From the NCBI RefSeq assembly GCF_022829285.1, contig NZ_JAKSYI010000078.1:1-64000 (forward strand): a DNA stretch of 64,000 nt, in the 5' to 3' direction. Of this stretch, positions 50,394 to 60,113 are shown piece by piece. The notes below the pieces were generated by a model that worked only from the letters and a program-made list of their open reading frames with translations, had not been told where the DNA came from and ran no database searches. Both the position numbers and the translations under genes were made by a program. This DNA comes from Methylobacterium sp. J-078. GTDB taxonomy: Bacteria > Pseudomonadota > Alphaproteobacteria > Rhizobiales > Beijerinckiaceae. Position 1 is the first letter of the stretch; every line of letters begins with the position of its first letter.

Positions 50394-51200
50394 TCACGGG
50401 TGTTTCGCGCTGGCATCGCCCTTCGCGGGCGTCTCGTCCGCCGCATTCGCAAAATGCACCCGCACCGAGCGCCCCTGGGCCGGCGGGGCCGACAGGCTCG
50501 CGCGGAAGCGCGCCGTCTCGCCCTTGTCCAGGGTGGCGCGCGGGGGCGCGATCTGCCAGCGGTACAGGGGTTGGTCACGCCCGTCGCGCACCTCGACCGC
50601 GATGGGCGGGACCTCGGCCCCGGCGGCGGCGACGCCCACCAGATCGCCCTCGACGACGAGCTGCCCTTGCGCGCCCTCGCCCGGAACCTGGAACGCCACC
50701 ACATCGCGCAGATCGAGGCCTCGCAGGTTCACGGGCAGGCCGGCGCGGGCGTAGAGCCCGGCGCTCTGGGGCATCGCCCGCACCACCCCGGTGCGTCCCA
50801 GGACGGCGAGGCCGAGCCCGGCCACCAGGGCGAGGCCGAGGGCGGCGCCGGGGGAGGCCAGGGGGAAGCCGCGTCCCTTCGCCTTGACGGGCTTCGGCTT
50901 GGTGCGGGGCCGGGGTCGCGGCTCCTCGACCGGCGGCGGCTCCGGCTCGGGGGCCAGGGCGGCTTCCCAGGCGTCGAGGTCGGCCTGGGCCGAGGCGCGG
51001 CTCTCCGCCGCGTCGGGACCCGTCCCGGAGGCCGCCATCATGGCCGCGCTCATCTCGGCCTCCAGGGCGGCCGAGACCTCGTCGGGGGAGATGAACCAGG
51101 TCTCGCGGCAGGCGGCGCAGCGGACCGAGCGGCCTTCGGCGCCGACGCGATCCAGGTCGATCTGGTATTCGCTGGCGCAGGCGGGGCAGACGATCAGCAT
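50394..51200 (-). CDS. MJ0042-type zinc-ribbon membrane protein
   Basis: The 268-residue product starts with a zinc ribbon: Cys5-x2-Cys8 and Cys28-x2-Cys31 in VCPACASEYQID and VRCAACRETW, the MJ0042 finger. An acidic Ala-rich segment and a Pro/Lys/Arg-rich stretch (82-110) follow. One membrane helix lies at about 115-135, then a beta-rich domain (150-268) resembling DUF3426. Proteins of this layout are common next to ftsE in Rhizobiales; their function is unknown. ATG 51200 puts the first Cys at residue 5. The gene is divergent from ftsE, with about 200 bases in between that contain a TTAACC motif. Confidence 0.88.
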   Translation of the reverse strand: MLIVCPACASEYQIDLDRVGAEGRSVRCAACRETWFISPDEVSAALEAEMSAAMMAASGTGPDAAESRASAQADLDAWEAALAPEPEPPPVEEPRPRPRTKPKPVKAKGRGFPLASPGAALGLALVAGLGLAVLGRTGVVRAMPQSAGLYARAGLPVNLRGLDLRDVVAFQVPGEGAQGQLVVEGDLVGVAAAGAEVPPIAVEVRDGRDQPLYRWQIAPPRATLDKGETARFRASLSAPPAQGRSVRVHFANAADETPAKGDASAKHP

Positions 51201-51295
51201 GTCCAGGCGATCAACATGGGCAATCGGCGCCTCGGGTGGCGATCGGCAGTTGCCGGTTCGGGCAAAAAGACTCACACGGTTCTCGGGCAACGCGG

Positions 51296-51310
51296 TTAAC
51301 CATCCGTGAA
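51296..51310. promoter_or_regulatory. TTAA-N7-TGAA motif between the zinc-ribbon gene and ftsE
   Basis: The sequence GTTAACCATCCGTGAA (TTAA at 51296-51299, TGAA at 51307-51310) is close to a CtrA site, TTAACCAT with N7 spacing to an imperfect second half. A very similar word, GTTAACCCTTCGTGAA, occurs upstream of the YdcF gene at 53229-53243. Both precede envelope or division genes. Binding is untested. Confidence 0.4.
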
Positions 51311-51403
51311 GCGTGCGGTCCGTAATCGTGTCCCGGCGGGTTACGCCGAGGGTTCGCCCGGACGCGGATGGCCCGGCGGCCGGGCGGGCATGAGGGAGGG
51401 ACC

Positions 51404-52117
51404 GTGGCGGATCGGGTGAACACGCAGTCGCTCCTGACCGGGGCCGAGGAGCCGGTGGTCCAGTTCGAGAGCGTCGGCATGCGCTACGGCCTCGGACCGG
51501 AGGTGCTGAGCGACGTCAGCTTCCAGATCGCGCCGCGCTCGTTCCACTTCCTCACCGGGCCGTCGGGCGCCGGCAAGACCACCCTGCTGCGCCTGATCCT
51601 GCTCTCCGTGCGCCCGACGCGGGGCCTCGTCTCGGTCTTCGGCGAGGAGGTGAGCGGCATCTCCAGCGAGGCGCTGACCAACCTGCGCCGGCGCATGGGC
51701 GTGGTGTTCCAGGATTTTCGCCTCCTCGACCACCTCACCACCTACGAGAACGTGGCGCTGCCCTTGCGCGTCCAGGGCCGCTCGGAGACGAGCTACCGGG
51801 CCGAGGTCGTCGAGTTGCTGCGCTGGGTAGGTCTGGGCGAGCGCATGCACGTGCTGCCGCCCCTGCTCTCGGGCGGCGAGAAGCAGCGCGCCGCCATCGC
51901 CCGCGCGCTCATCGCCCGCCCCGAATTGCTGCTGGCCGACGAGCCCACCGGCAACGTCGACCCGGGCCTCGGCCGGCGCCTGCTGCGCCTGTTCATCGAA
52001 CTCAACCGGCTGGGCACCTCCGTGCTCATCGCCACCCACGACTTCGCCCTGATGGACCTCGTCGAGGCCCCGCGCTTCGTGCTCGGCGACGGCCGCCTAA
52101 CGGTCGAGACACGGTAG
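51404..52117 (+). CDS. ftsE: Cell-division ATP-binding protein FtsE
   Basis: FtsE is the ATPase of the FtsEX complex, which links the divisome to activation of peptidoglycan hydrolases. The 237-residue product has Walker A GPSGAGKTT at 52-60, Q-loop VFQDFRLL, signature LSGGEKQR, Walker B LLLADEPTGNVDP, and the H-loop ATHDF. The RLLDHLTTYENVALPL segment is characteristic of FtsE. GTG 51404 is chosen because GAGGGAGGG lies seven bases upstream; the frame opens earlier at 51368 without similarity. ftsX starts 2 bases after its stop. Confidence 0.94.
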   Translation: MADRVNTQSLLTGAEEPVVQFESVGMRYGLGPEVLSDVSFQIAPRSFHFLTGPSGAGKTTLLRLILLSVRPTRGLVSVFGEEVSGISSEALTNLRRRMGVVFQDFRLLDHLTTYENVALPLRVQGRSETSYRAEVVELLRWVGLGERMHVLPPLLSGGEKQRAAIARALIARPELLLADEPTGNVDPGLGRRLLRLFIELNRLGTSVLIATHDFALMDLVEAPRFVLGDGRLTVETR

Positions 52118-52119
52118 GC

Positions 52120-53172
52120 ATGATGGGAGAGACCGGAACCCCCTCCGCCCCGCAGGCGAAGGCTCAGGCGGGCCAAAAACCAGCCGGCCAAGTATCGGCC
52201 GGCAGGGCGCCGACGGGCGACCGTCCGCCGGTGCGGCCGCCCGCCGCGCCGGATTCGCGCGGCGCCCCCCTGCCCCCGACCCTGCGCCGCAACGCCCCCC
52301 TGGTGCCCACCGATTCGGCGGCGAGCCGGGCGCTGGCCGCCGTCATCGCCATCCTGACCTTCCTGGCCGCCCTGTGCGCGGGCGCGGCCGAGATCGTGGC
52401 CTCCAGCGCCGTCCAGTGGCAGGGCACCGTGGCCCAGGAGGTGACGATCCAGGTGCGCCCGAGCCCCGGGCGCGACATCGACGCCGACGTCGCCCGCGCC
52501 GAGGGGCTGGCCAAGGCCACGCCCGGCATCGCCGGCGTGCGGGTGTTCTCGAAGGCGGAGGCCGAGCGCCTGCTCGAACCCTGGCTCGGCAGCGGCCTCG
52601 ACCTGTCGGACCTGCCGGTGCCGCGCCTCGTCACCCTGAGGCTCGCCGAGACCGCGCCGGACCTGAAGCCCCTGCGCGCGTCCCTCACCGAGGCGCTGCC
52701 CGGGGTCGCGAGCCTCGACGACCATGCCCTCTGGCTGCGCCGGCTCTCCACGGCGGCCAACACCTTCGTGGGCGTCGGGATCGGCATCGTCGTGCTGGTG
52801 CTGGTGGCGACAGGCCTCGCGGTGGTCTTCGCCACGCGCGGCGCCATGGCGGGCAACCGCGAGGTGGTGGAGGTGCTCCACTTCGTGGGCGCCAACGACG
52901 ATTTCATCGCCCGCGCCTTCCAGCGCCGCTTCTTCGGCCTCGGCCTGCGCGGGGGCATCATCGGGTCGGGCGCGGCCATCGCGGCCTTCGCGCTGGCCGG
53001 GCTGGTGGCGCGCAACTGGCGCTCGGGACCGGCCGGCGAGGAGATCGAGGCGCTGTTCGGCAGCTTCCACATCGGCTGGCGCGGCTACGCCGCCGTCCTC
53101 CTCATCGGCGTCATCGCCTCGGTGGTCACCGGCATCGTCTCGCGGTTGACCGTGCGGCGCTTCCTGTCCTGA
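52120..53172 (+). CDS. ftsX: Cell-division protein FtsX
   Basis: FtsX is the membrane partner of FtsE. The 350-residue product has a long cytoplasmic N-terminal tail rich in Pro, Ala and Gln (1-65), then a first membrane helix (about 68-90, LAAVIAILTFLAALCAGAA), a periplasmic domain with VTIQVRPSPG, a middle helix pair around GVGIGIVVLVLVATGLAVV, the conserved HFVGANDDFIARAFQRRFF loop, and a last helix AAVLLIGVIASVVTGIV. The tail is longer than in gamma-proteobacteria but usual for this group. ATG 52120 is followed by a second ATG; either may be used. Confidence 0.93.
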   Translation: MMGETGTPSAPQAKAQAGQKPAGQVSAGRAPTGDRPPVRPPAAPDSRGAPLPPTLRRNAPLVPTDSAASRALAAVIAILTFLAALCAGAAEIVASSAVQWQGTVAQEVTIQVRPSPGRDIDADVARAEGLAKATPGIAGVRVFSKAEAERLLEPWLGSGLDLSDLPVPRLVTLRLAETAPDLKPLRASLTEALPGVASLDDHALWLRRLSTAANTFVGVGIGIVVLVLVATGLAVVFATRGAMAGNREVVEVLHFVGANDDFIARAFQRRFFGLGLRGGIIGSGAAIAAFALAGLVARNWRSGPAGEEIEALFGSFHIGWRGYAAVLLIGVIASVVTGIVSRLTVRRFLS

Positions 53173-53228
53173 CGGGAGCCGCGAAAGGCCGGACGGATCT
53201 TCCCATTCCGGCAGCCTCGGCGATCCCG

Positions 53229-53243
53229 TTAACCCTTCGTGAA
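53229..53243. promoter_or_regulatory. TTAA-N7-TGAA motif upstream of the YdcF gene
   Basis: GTTAACCCTTCGTGAA matches 14 of 16 positions of the word at 51295-51310 upstream of ftsE. It lies 60-75 bases before the YdcF start, a reasonable place for promoter control. See the ftsE entry and findings. Confidence 0.35.
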
Positions 53244-53303
53244 CCTTTCGGGGCGGAGATACTTGCCTCGTGAACGCCCCAATCGGGGTTATCTTAAGGG
53301 GGA

Positions 53304-54098
53304 ATGACGAGGCGGATGTCAGCCAGCGGCACCATGAGGCCCTCCGAGGCTTTCGGATGGGCCTGGACAGACGCCCCTCGCGCGGCCGCGCCGCAGGCGC
53401 GCCATGCCCCGACGGGCCGTCGCCGGCTCGGCCTCCGAGCCAGTCTCGGCCTCGCGGGTGCCGGCGCGGCGGCTCTGTTCTGCGGCTTCCTCACCTTCGT
53501 GGCCTGCCTGGAGCGGGACGAGCGCGTGCCGAGCGGCCGGGCCGACGGGATCGTGGCGCTGACCGGGGGGGCGCAGCGCATCGGCGACGCCATCGATCTC
53601 CTGGCCAACGGCTACGGCCGACGCCTGCTCATCACCGGCGTCAACGAGCGCACCAGCCGCGAAGAGATCGCCCGCCTCAACCCGAGCCAGCGCCACTGGA
53701 TCGCTTGCTGCGTCGACCTCGACTACCGGGCGCGCAACACCATCGGCAACGCCATCGAGACCCGGCGCTGGATGCGCCAGCACCGCTTCAGCACGGTCAC
53801 GGTGGTGACCTCGAACTACCACATGCCCCGCACCCTGGTGGAACTCGACCACGCCCTGATGGGGGACGACCGCGTCGTGCCCCATCCGGTGATCGCCGAG
53901 GGCTTCGACCCGGACGGCTGGTGGCGCCACCCGGCCTCGGCCCGGCTCCTGGCCTCGGAGTACCTGAAGTTCCTCGTGGCCTGGGTTCGCACGCGCTTCG
54001 AGAGCGATCCCGAGCGCTCCCGCGCCGCGATCCTGATCGGACGCGGCAAGCCGATCAAGATGGTGGCCGAGCCCCTGCTGCTGCGCGGCCAGGAATAG
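53304..54098 (+). CDS. YdcF/DUF218 family membrane protein
   Basis: The 264-residue product has a basic N-terminal tail, one membrane helix (about 46-68, LGLRASLGLAGAGAAALFCGFLTFVA), and a DUF218 domain with ADGIVALTGGAQRIGDAIDLL, RRLLITGVNERTS, CVDLDYRARNTIGNA, and TVVTSNYHMPRTLVEL, the family's best-conserved core. Relatives such as SanA and ElyC act in envelope biogenesis and antibiotic barrier. The ATG at 53304 has AAGGGGG unusually close; an ATG at 53316 gives better spacing and is an alternative. It follows ftsEX on the same strand, as in other Rhizobiales. Confidence 0.88.
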   Translation: MTRRMSASGTMRPSEAFGWAWTDAPRAAAPQARHAPTGRRRLGLRASLGLAGAGAAALFCGFLTFVACLERDERVPSGRADGIVALTGGAQRIGDAIDLLANGYGRRLLITGVNERTSREEIARLNPSQRHWIACCVDLDYRARNTIGNAIETRRWMRQHRFSTVTVVTSNYHMPRTLVELDHALMGDDRVVPHPVIAEGFDPDGWWRHPASARLLASEYLKFLVAWVRTRFESDPERSRAAILIGRGKPIKMVAEPLLLRGQE

Positions 54099-54121
54099 AA
54101 CGACCTGGAATAGGACGGAGC

Positions 54122-54472
54122 CTAAAGGCCCTTGCACTGGCTCCGGATCAGCCCCGAGAACTCCTTCTCGGAGGTCTGCACCTGGGCGAGGCGCTCCGTG
54201 CGCTCGGCCCCCGAGAGGCAGCGCCCGTAGACGCTGGCGACCCGGCGCATCGTCTCCACGTGGCGGCGCCAGACGCGGCACTGGTCGGCCGCCTCGCTTC
54301 CCGCCTGTTCGAGCTGGTCGATGGCCTGGCGCTGCATCGAGCTCGCCACGAGCACGTCGCGGGCGCAGGCGGTGTCGCCGGCGCCGCGCTGCTGCGCGAG
54401 GGCCGGATCGGCCAGGAAGCCGGCGGTGAGGCAGGCGGCCGCGAAGGCCCCGAAGCGTTGCGAGCGGCGCAT
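54122..54472 (-). CDS. Small exported protein with conserved cysteines
   Basis: The 116-residue product has a signal peptide (1-26, cleavage after ALA) and a mature part of 90 residues that is helical and charged. It has four cysteines: ACARDV, QCRVW, GRCLSG and SQCKGL, probably forming two disulphides in the periplasm. A Met/Gln-rich helix ASSMQRQAIDQLEQAG lies in the centre. No named family was recognised. Its start is 2 bases after the ptsN stop, so it is co-transcribed with ptsN; it may be an envelope protein conserved in the group. Confidence 0.75.
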   Translation of the reverse strand: MRRSQRFGAFAAACLTAGFLADPALAQQRGAGDTACARDVLVASSMQRQAIDQLEQAGSEAADQCRVWRRHVETMRRVASVYGRCLSGAERTERLAQVQTSEKEFSGLIRSQCKGL

Positions 54473-54474
54473 GG

Positions 54475-54942
54475 TCAGGCGGCCTGCGAGGCCGAGGTGT
54501 GGGTCAGGAGCGCGTAGAGCGCGCTGGCGTCGCGGGCGGCGCGGATGCGCTCCAGGATGCCGGGCTCGCGCAGGAGGCGGGCGACCTGGGCCAGGGCCTT
54601 CAGGTGGTCCGCCCCGGCCCCCTCGGGGGCGAGGAGCAGGAAGGCGATGTCCACGGGCTGGCCGTCCAGGGCATCGAAATCCACCGGCTTCTCCAGTCGG
54701 GCGACGAGGCCGAACAGCCGGTCGAGGCCCGGCAGCTTGCCGTGCGGGATCGCGACGCCGTCGCCGATGCCGGTGGAGCCGAGGCGCTCGCGCTGCAGCA
54801 GGGTCTCGAAGACCTCGCGTTCGTCGAGCGCCGGGAGCTGGCGCACCGCGTGGGCGCTGATCTCCTGCAGCATCGCCTTCTTGGTACGGGCGCGCAGGGA
54901 CGACACCACGGAATCCGGAGAGAGGAATTCCAGCACAGGCAT
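54475..54942 (-). CDS. ptsN: PTS IIA-Ntr protein PtsN
   Basis: PtsN is the last phosphoryl acceptor of the nitrogen phosphotransferase system and regulates potassium, nitrogen and carbon processes. The 155-residue product has the active His67 in GDGVAIPHGKLPG, preceded by RERLGSTGIG, and the end with LLREPGILERIRAARD typical of the EIIA-Ntr fold. Start ATG 54942 gives the normal length. It lies in the conserved order lptB-rpoN-hpf-ptsN on the minus strand, about 119 bases after hpf. Confidence 0.93.
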   Translation of the reverse strand: MPVLEFLSPDSVVSSLRARTKKAMLQEISAHAVRQLPALDEREVFETLLQRERLGSTGIGDGVAIPHGKLPGLDRLFGLVARLEKPVDFDALDGQPVDIAFLLLAPEGAGADHLKALAQVARLLREPGILERIRAARDASALYALLTHTSASQAA

Positions 54943-55061
54943 AGAACGACCGTCACCCCGTCGGCAGCGGCCAGCCCGGCCGCCGCGCCATGAAAGGTCG
55001 GGTCACCCGCGCGACCCTTCGGACTCAATCGGCCAGGTTCAGGCTCTGTTCCCGCCCGGCG

Positions 55062-55673
55062 CTAGGGGGCCGCCTCGGCCGGATCGACCCAGCCGATCGC
55101 CCCGTCAGTGCGGCGGTATACGACGTTGATGCGCCCGGTGCCAGCGTGAACGAACACGAGAACGGGGGCGCCCGTGAGATCGAGGGCGGTGACCGCCTCG
55201 CTTACGGAGCGGCGCGTCAGGGTCTTGGTGCTCTCGGCGACGACCGGCGGGTGGGCGGCCTCGCCGTCGTCGGCCTCCTCGTCGTCGAAATCGTCCGATT
55301 CGTCGCTCGGGGCGGCGAACACCGCGTAGGCCGCCTGCACGGTCGCGCCGTCATGGCCCGCCGCGCCGTGGTCCTTGAGCTTGTGCTTGTAGCGGCGCAG
55401 GCGCTTCTCCAGGCGGTCGGCGGTCTGCTCGAAGCTCGCATGGGCGTCGTGGGCGGCGCCGGAGGCCTCCAGCGTCAGGCCGGAGACGAGGTGGAGCACG
55501 CAATCGGTGCGGTAGGCCGCCCCGTCCCGCCGCAGGGTGACGTGGCCCGAGCAGGTCCCGCTCATGTGGCTGTCGAGGTATTTCGAGAGGGTGGCCGCCA
55601 TTCGCTCCTCGACGCGACCCCGCAGGGCTTCGCCAAGATCCAGGCCGTGGCCCGTCACGCGCAATGACCCCAT
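55062..55673 (-). CDS. hpf: Ribosome hibernation promoting factor (long form)
   Basis: Long-form Hpf dimerises and silences ribosomes in stationary phase. The 203-residue product has an N-terminal S30AE domain (LRVTGHGLDLGEALRGRVEERM at the start), the basic helix TADRLEKRLRRYKHKLKDH, an acidic linker DESDDFDDEEADDGE, and a C-terminal dimerisation domain with RRSVSEAVTALDLTGAPVLVFVHAGTG and NVVYRRTDGAIGWV. ATG 55673 is the natural start. It lies between rpoN and ptsN, as usual, and sigma-54-linked control is common for it. Confidence 0.93.
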   Translation of the reverse strand: MGSLRVTGHGLDLGEALRGRVEERMAATLSKYLDSHMSGTCSGHVTLRRDGAAYRTDCVLHLVSGLTLEASGAAHDAHASFEQTADRLEKRLRRYKHKLKDHGAAGHDGATVQAAYAVFAAPSDESDDFDDEEADDGEAAHPPVVAESTKTLTRRSVSEAVTALDLTGAPVLVFVHAGTGRINVVYRRTDGAIGWVDPAEAAP

Positions 55674-55807
55674 GATCCCTCCGATTTTCGTTGCCTTCGG
55701 GACACGAGTTAAGGAGCCTCGTCCGGAGAAGTCAACGCGAGGCCCGGAACGGGGCTTGGCGCATTTGGCGAACTGTCGCCGCCTCCCGACGGACCCGACG
55801 GATGGCC

Positions 55808-57361
55808 TCAGCGGCCCGCGTAGGCGAAATGCTCGCGCCGGCGCTCGATCGAGGAGGGGATGCGCAGGGATTCCCGGTACTTGGCGACCGTGCGGCGGGC
55901 GATGTCGATACCCTCGTCGCGCAGGCGCTGCACCAGGGCGTCGTCGGAGAGCACGTCGCTCGGGGCCTCGCCGTCGACGAGCTGCTTGATGCGGTGGCGC
56001 ACGGCCTCCGAGGAATGCGAGGCGGTGCCGGCGGCCCCGGGAATCGCGGCGGTGAAGAAGTACTTCATCTCCAGGGTGCCGCGGCTGGTGCCGATCGACT
56101 TGTTGGAGGTCACCCGCGAGACGGTGGATTCGTGCATGCCGATGGCCTCGGCGACCGTCTTCAGGTTGAGGGGGCGCAGGTGCGCGACGCCGTGCAAGAA
56201 GAAGGCGTCCTGCTGGCGCACGATCTCGGAGGCGACCTTGAGGATGGTGCGGGCCCGCTGCTCCAGGCTGCGGGTGAGCCAGTTGGCGGTCTGCAGGCAT
56301 TCCGACAGGAAGGCCTTGTCGCCCTCGGCGGCCGCGCCGCGCGAGACGCGGGCATAGTAGCTCTGGTTGACCAGCACCCGCGGCAGGGCCTCGGCGTTGA
56401 GCTCCACGAGCCAGGAGCCGTCGGAGGCGGCGCGCACGAACACATCGGGGATCAGCACCTCGACGGCCCGCGCTCCGAAGGCGCGGCCGGGCTTCGGGTC
56501 GAGCCGGCGCAGTTCGGCCAGCATGTCGACGAGGTCCTCGTCGTCGACGCCGCAGAGGCGGCGCAGAGCCGCGAAGTCGCGCTTGGCCACGAGGTCGAGG
56601 CGCGAGACCAGGGCCTGCATGGCCGGGTCGAAGCGGTCGCGGTCGCGCAGCTGGAGGGCGAGGCATTCGGCGAGATCGCGGGCGGCGATGCCGGCCGGCT
56701 CGAAGCTCTGCACCAGCTTCAGCACCCGGGCGACCCGGTCGAGGGAGGCACCGAGGCGCTCGGCCACGTCGTCGATGGATTCGCGCAGGTAGCCGGCATC
56801 GTCGACGGCATCGATGAGGAAGCCGCCGATCAGGCGGTCCGTGGGGTCGCGGGTGGCCAGATCCAGCTGGGCGCCGAGATGTTCGCGCAGGGAGATCTCG
56901 GCCGTCAGACTCGCCTCGAAATCCGGGGCCTCGCCATCGAAGCTGCCGCCGGTGTTGCCGTAGGGCGCGGGCGTCAGCGAGAGCATGTCGCCCGAGGCCG
57001 CCTCGCGGGCATGCGTCGGGTTCTCGTCCGCGAAGACGTTGTCGAGGCGGGTGTCGAGGGCGCTTTCCATGTCGGCGCCGCTCGCGGTGAGCGTCGTGGC
57101 GATCCAGGGCTCCTCGCCGTCGTAGTCGCCGCCCTCGCCGTCGCGGTCCACGGACGATTCCGAGGGGGTCTCGGCGGGCGCCCGCTCGATCTCGGCCTCG
57201 CCCTCGGCCCGTTCCAGGAGCGGATTGCGTTCGAGTTCGGCATCCACGTAGGCGGCGAGGTCGAGCTGGGAGAGCTGAAGCAGCTTGATCGCCTGGAGAA
57301 GCTGAGGCGTCATCACCAGGGCTTGCCCCTGGCGCATTTCAAGCCGTTGCAGCAAACTCAT
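55808..57361 (-). CDS. rpoN: RNA polymerase sigma-54 factor
   Basis: RpoN directs transcription of nitrogen, motility and other genes that need enhancer-binding activators. The 517-residue product has the Gln/Leu-rich activator region I (LLQRLEMRQGQALVMTPQLLQAIKLLQLSQLDL at 3-35), an acidic region II (60-150), the core-binding domain, the helix-turn-helix with TVAEAIGMHESTVSRVTSNK, and the diagnostic RpoN box ARRTVAKYRE at 488-497. ATG 57361 fits region I exactly. It is downstream of lptB and upstream of hpf. A candidate promoter of its own lies at 57460-57488. No enhancer-binding activator is in the window. Confidence 0.95.
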   Translation of the reverse strand: MSLLQRLEMRQGQALVMTPQLLQAIKLLQLSQLDLAAYVDAELERNPLLERAEGEAEIERAPAETPSESSVDRDGEGGDYDGEEPWIATTLTASGADMESALDTRLDNVFADENPTHAREAASGDMLSLTPAPYGNTGGSFDGEAPDFEASLTAEISLREHLGAQLDLATRDPTDRLIGGFLIDAVDDAGYLRESIDDVAERLGASLDRVARVLKLVQSFEPAGIAARDLAECLALQLRDRDRFDPAMQALVSRLDLVAKRDFAALRRLCGVDDEDLVDMLAELRRLDPKPGRAFGARAVEVLIPDVFVRAASDGSWLVELNAEALPRVLVNQSYYARVSRGAAAEGDKAFLSECLQTANWLTRSLEQRARTILKVASEIVRQQDAFFLHGVAHLRPLNLKTVAEAIGMHESTVSRVTSNKSIGTSRGTLEMKYFFTAAIPGAAGTASHSSEAVRHRIKQLVDGEAPSDVLSDDALVQRLRDEGIDIARRTVAKYRESLRIPSSIERRREHFAYAGR

Positions 57362-57697
57362 GGTGGTGCCCCGATGCTGAGTCTCACCTTTGCCCGGCAG
57401 CGCACGTCGCCGTGGGCCGAACCTCGGCACAAATCTTGCTTCTTGTTGACTGTCCCTAGGTCTAGCGCCAACCCGGCCGCGCGTCAAAGCGCGTTGGCGG
57501 CCATTTGCACGGAAATGAGGCACCCCGGCAAAAACGTCACGGACGGGTTGCGGGGATCGACGCCGAGGTTCGCCCGTCAGGAACTAACAAAAGCTTGCGC
57601 CACAAGGGGAATTCGCGTCGTGCCCGCCATGCTGGGGAGGCCGGGCGTTTGCCGAGCCACGCCGCAAATTTTTCACGGGGCGAAGTGCGGAGACTGG
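57362..57697. other. Intergenic region between lptB and rpoN
   Basis: About 336 bases, no gene seen. It holds the candidate rpoN promoter and a few AT-rich patches such as CAAATTTTTCAC near 57664. The length suggests that rpoN is transcribed at least partly on its own rather than only from the lpt genes. Confidence 0.55.
57460..57488 (-). promoter_or_regulatory. Candidate sigma-70 promoter of rpoN
   Basis: On the minus strand TTGACG (57488-57483) is followed after 17 bases by TAGACC (57465-57460). The -35 word matches the alphaproteobacterial consensus well; the -10 word is weaker. Transcription would start near 57453, about 90 bases before the rpoN ATG. Confidence 0.4.
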
Positions 57698-58566
<869 letters not shown>

Positions 58567-58570
<4 letters not shown>

Positions 58571-59325
58571 CGCGCCGGGGCCCCGGTCTTGCCGGCCGAG
58601 GCCTCCACGGGCTTGTCGGAGGCTGGCCGGGCCGCCGGGCGCGCCGCGCCGGCCGGCTGCGCGCAGCCCTTGCCCTTCGCGCCGTCCTCCTTCTGGGGCA
58701 CGAACAGCGCCGAGACGCGCCCGCCCGCCACCGGGTCCATGTTCGCCCGGCCGGTGTTCATGTCGTAGACGAGGCGCGACCCCCGCGTCACGTTCTGGCA
58801 CTGGCTCAGCACGACGTTGCCGGTGACCACGATGCGCTTGGCCTCCTGGTCGAACACCGCGTTGTCGCCGGTGGCGACCTGGTCCTTCTGCACCACCGTG
58901 ACGGGCCCGGCGCACTCGACGCGCTGGATGCCGTTCTCGCTCAGGCCGGCGGCGCGCTCGGCCTGGCTGGCGGACTCGCCCGCCGCCTCGCCCGGCTCCT
59001 TCTTGTCCTTGCCGCGCTTGTAGCGCACCGTCATGCTGGAGCAGCGGATGGTGCTGTCGCCCTGCACGGCCACGACGTTGCCGGCGAAGATCGCCTTGTT
59101 CTCACGGTCGAACACGTCGAGTCGGTCGGCGTCGATCTTGATCGGTTCCTTGCCGCCGCCGCCGAGATTGCCCAGGCCGGACGCCGGCTTCTCCTTGCGG
59201 GGCGCGGCCGGTGCCGTCTGCGCCTGGAGGCCCCCCGCCGGCATCAGCACGGCCGGCATCAGCACGACGAGCGCGAGGCCGAGGCGCGCGCGCTGCCCGC
59301 CGGCCCGGCGAATGAGGCGGTTCAC
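58567..59325 (-). CDS. lptA: LPS transport periplasmic protein LptA
   Basis: LptA forms the periplasmic bridge for LPS. The 252-residue product has a signal peptide (1-35, ending LQA), then the OstA beta fold with PIKIDADRLDVFDRENKAIFAGNVVAVQGDSTIRC, VECAGPVTVVQKDQVATGDNAVFDQEAKRIVVTGNVVLSQ and SRLVYDMNTGRA (each read from its core). The C-terminal Ala/Pro/Lys-rich tail of about 45 residues is an addition common in this group. Start ATG 59325 overlaps the lptC stop by four bases, giving a coupled lptC-lptA-lptB unit. Confidence 0.92.
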
Positions 59326-60113
59326 CGACGGCGCTCCCCGTCATCGGGCTCGGCGGAGGTGGTGCGGATGCGGGCCGGCCTGTCGCTCGCGGCCGCCACC
59401 GGCGTCGCCTCCGACCTGTCCTGTGCCTTCTCCTGCATCTTGGCATCCGCCTTGTCCTGCGCGTGCAGAACCGTGTGGACGTTGCCCACGAAGGAGATCA
59501 CGCGCCCGCTCTCCAGGACCTCGAGGGTGTCGGCCACGACGGTGCCGCTCGGGACCGTGACGGTCACGGCCTCGTTCGAGCGGACGCTACCGGCCTTGAA
59601 ATCGACCGCCGCCGTCGAGAGGCGGACCTCCTCGTTCTTGTCGGTCCAGAGGCGGATATCGCGCTCGAGGGTCAGGGATTCCCGGGTGGAATCAAACACG
59701 CCGGAGGCCGCCTCCAGGTGAAGCAGGCCGCCCTTGTCGTCGGTGTTGAGATGGCCCCGCATCGCCTGCAGTTCGATCACGCTGGGCTTGCGCACATCCT
59801 GGAACGCGGCGTTGGCGGTGACCTCGTAGCCCCGGTCGCCCTTGCGGAAGCCGGACAGGCGCGGGCTCTCCATCTTCACCTTGCTGCCCGACAGGCTCAC
59901 CTGCCCCACGGACACGTCCGGCAGGCTGGCGCCGAAGGGGTTGAACAGGGTGACGGCGAGGAGCGCCAGTACGGCCGAGCCGGCGGCGAGCGGGATGACC
60001 CGGCGCAGGGTGCGGACGCGGGAGCTGTGGCTGCGGGCCCGCGCATGGGCCCGTGTCCGGCGCGCGTCGGCCCCGTTCAGCTGCTCCGTACCGATGGCCG
60101 CGCCCACGTGCAT
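59322..60113 (-). CDS. lptC: LPS export protein LptC
   Basis: LptC is the bitopic membrane protein that passes LPS from LptB2FG to LptA. The 263-residue product has a basic cytoplasmic start, one membrane helix (about 40-60, LAAGSAVLALLAVTLF), and a beta-jellyroll with VSLSGSKVKMESPRLSGF, YEVTANAAFQDV and FKAGSVRSNEAVTVTVPSG. A Lys/Asp-rich tail follows. ATG 60113 with GGGA close upstream was chosen over a GTG at 60149. It is the first gene of the lptCAB unit on the minus strand; rnd lies 240 bases upstream. Confidence 0.9.
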   Translation of the reverse strand: MHVGAAIGTEQLNGADARRTRAHARARSHSSRVRTLRRVIPLAAGSAVLALLAVTLFNPFGASLPDVSVGQVSLSGSKVKMESPRLSGFRKGDRGYEVTANAAFQDVRKPSVIELQAMRGHLNTDDKGGLLHLEAASGVFDSTRESLTLERDIRLWTDKNEEVRLSTAAVDFKAGSVRSNEAVTVTVPSGTVVADTLEVLESGRVISFVGNVHTVLHAQDKADAKMQEKAQDRSEATPVAAASDRPARIRTTSAEPDDGERRR

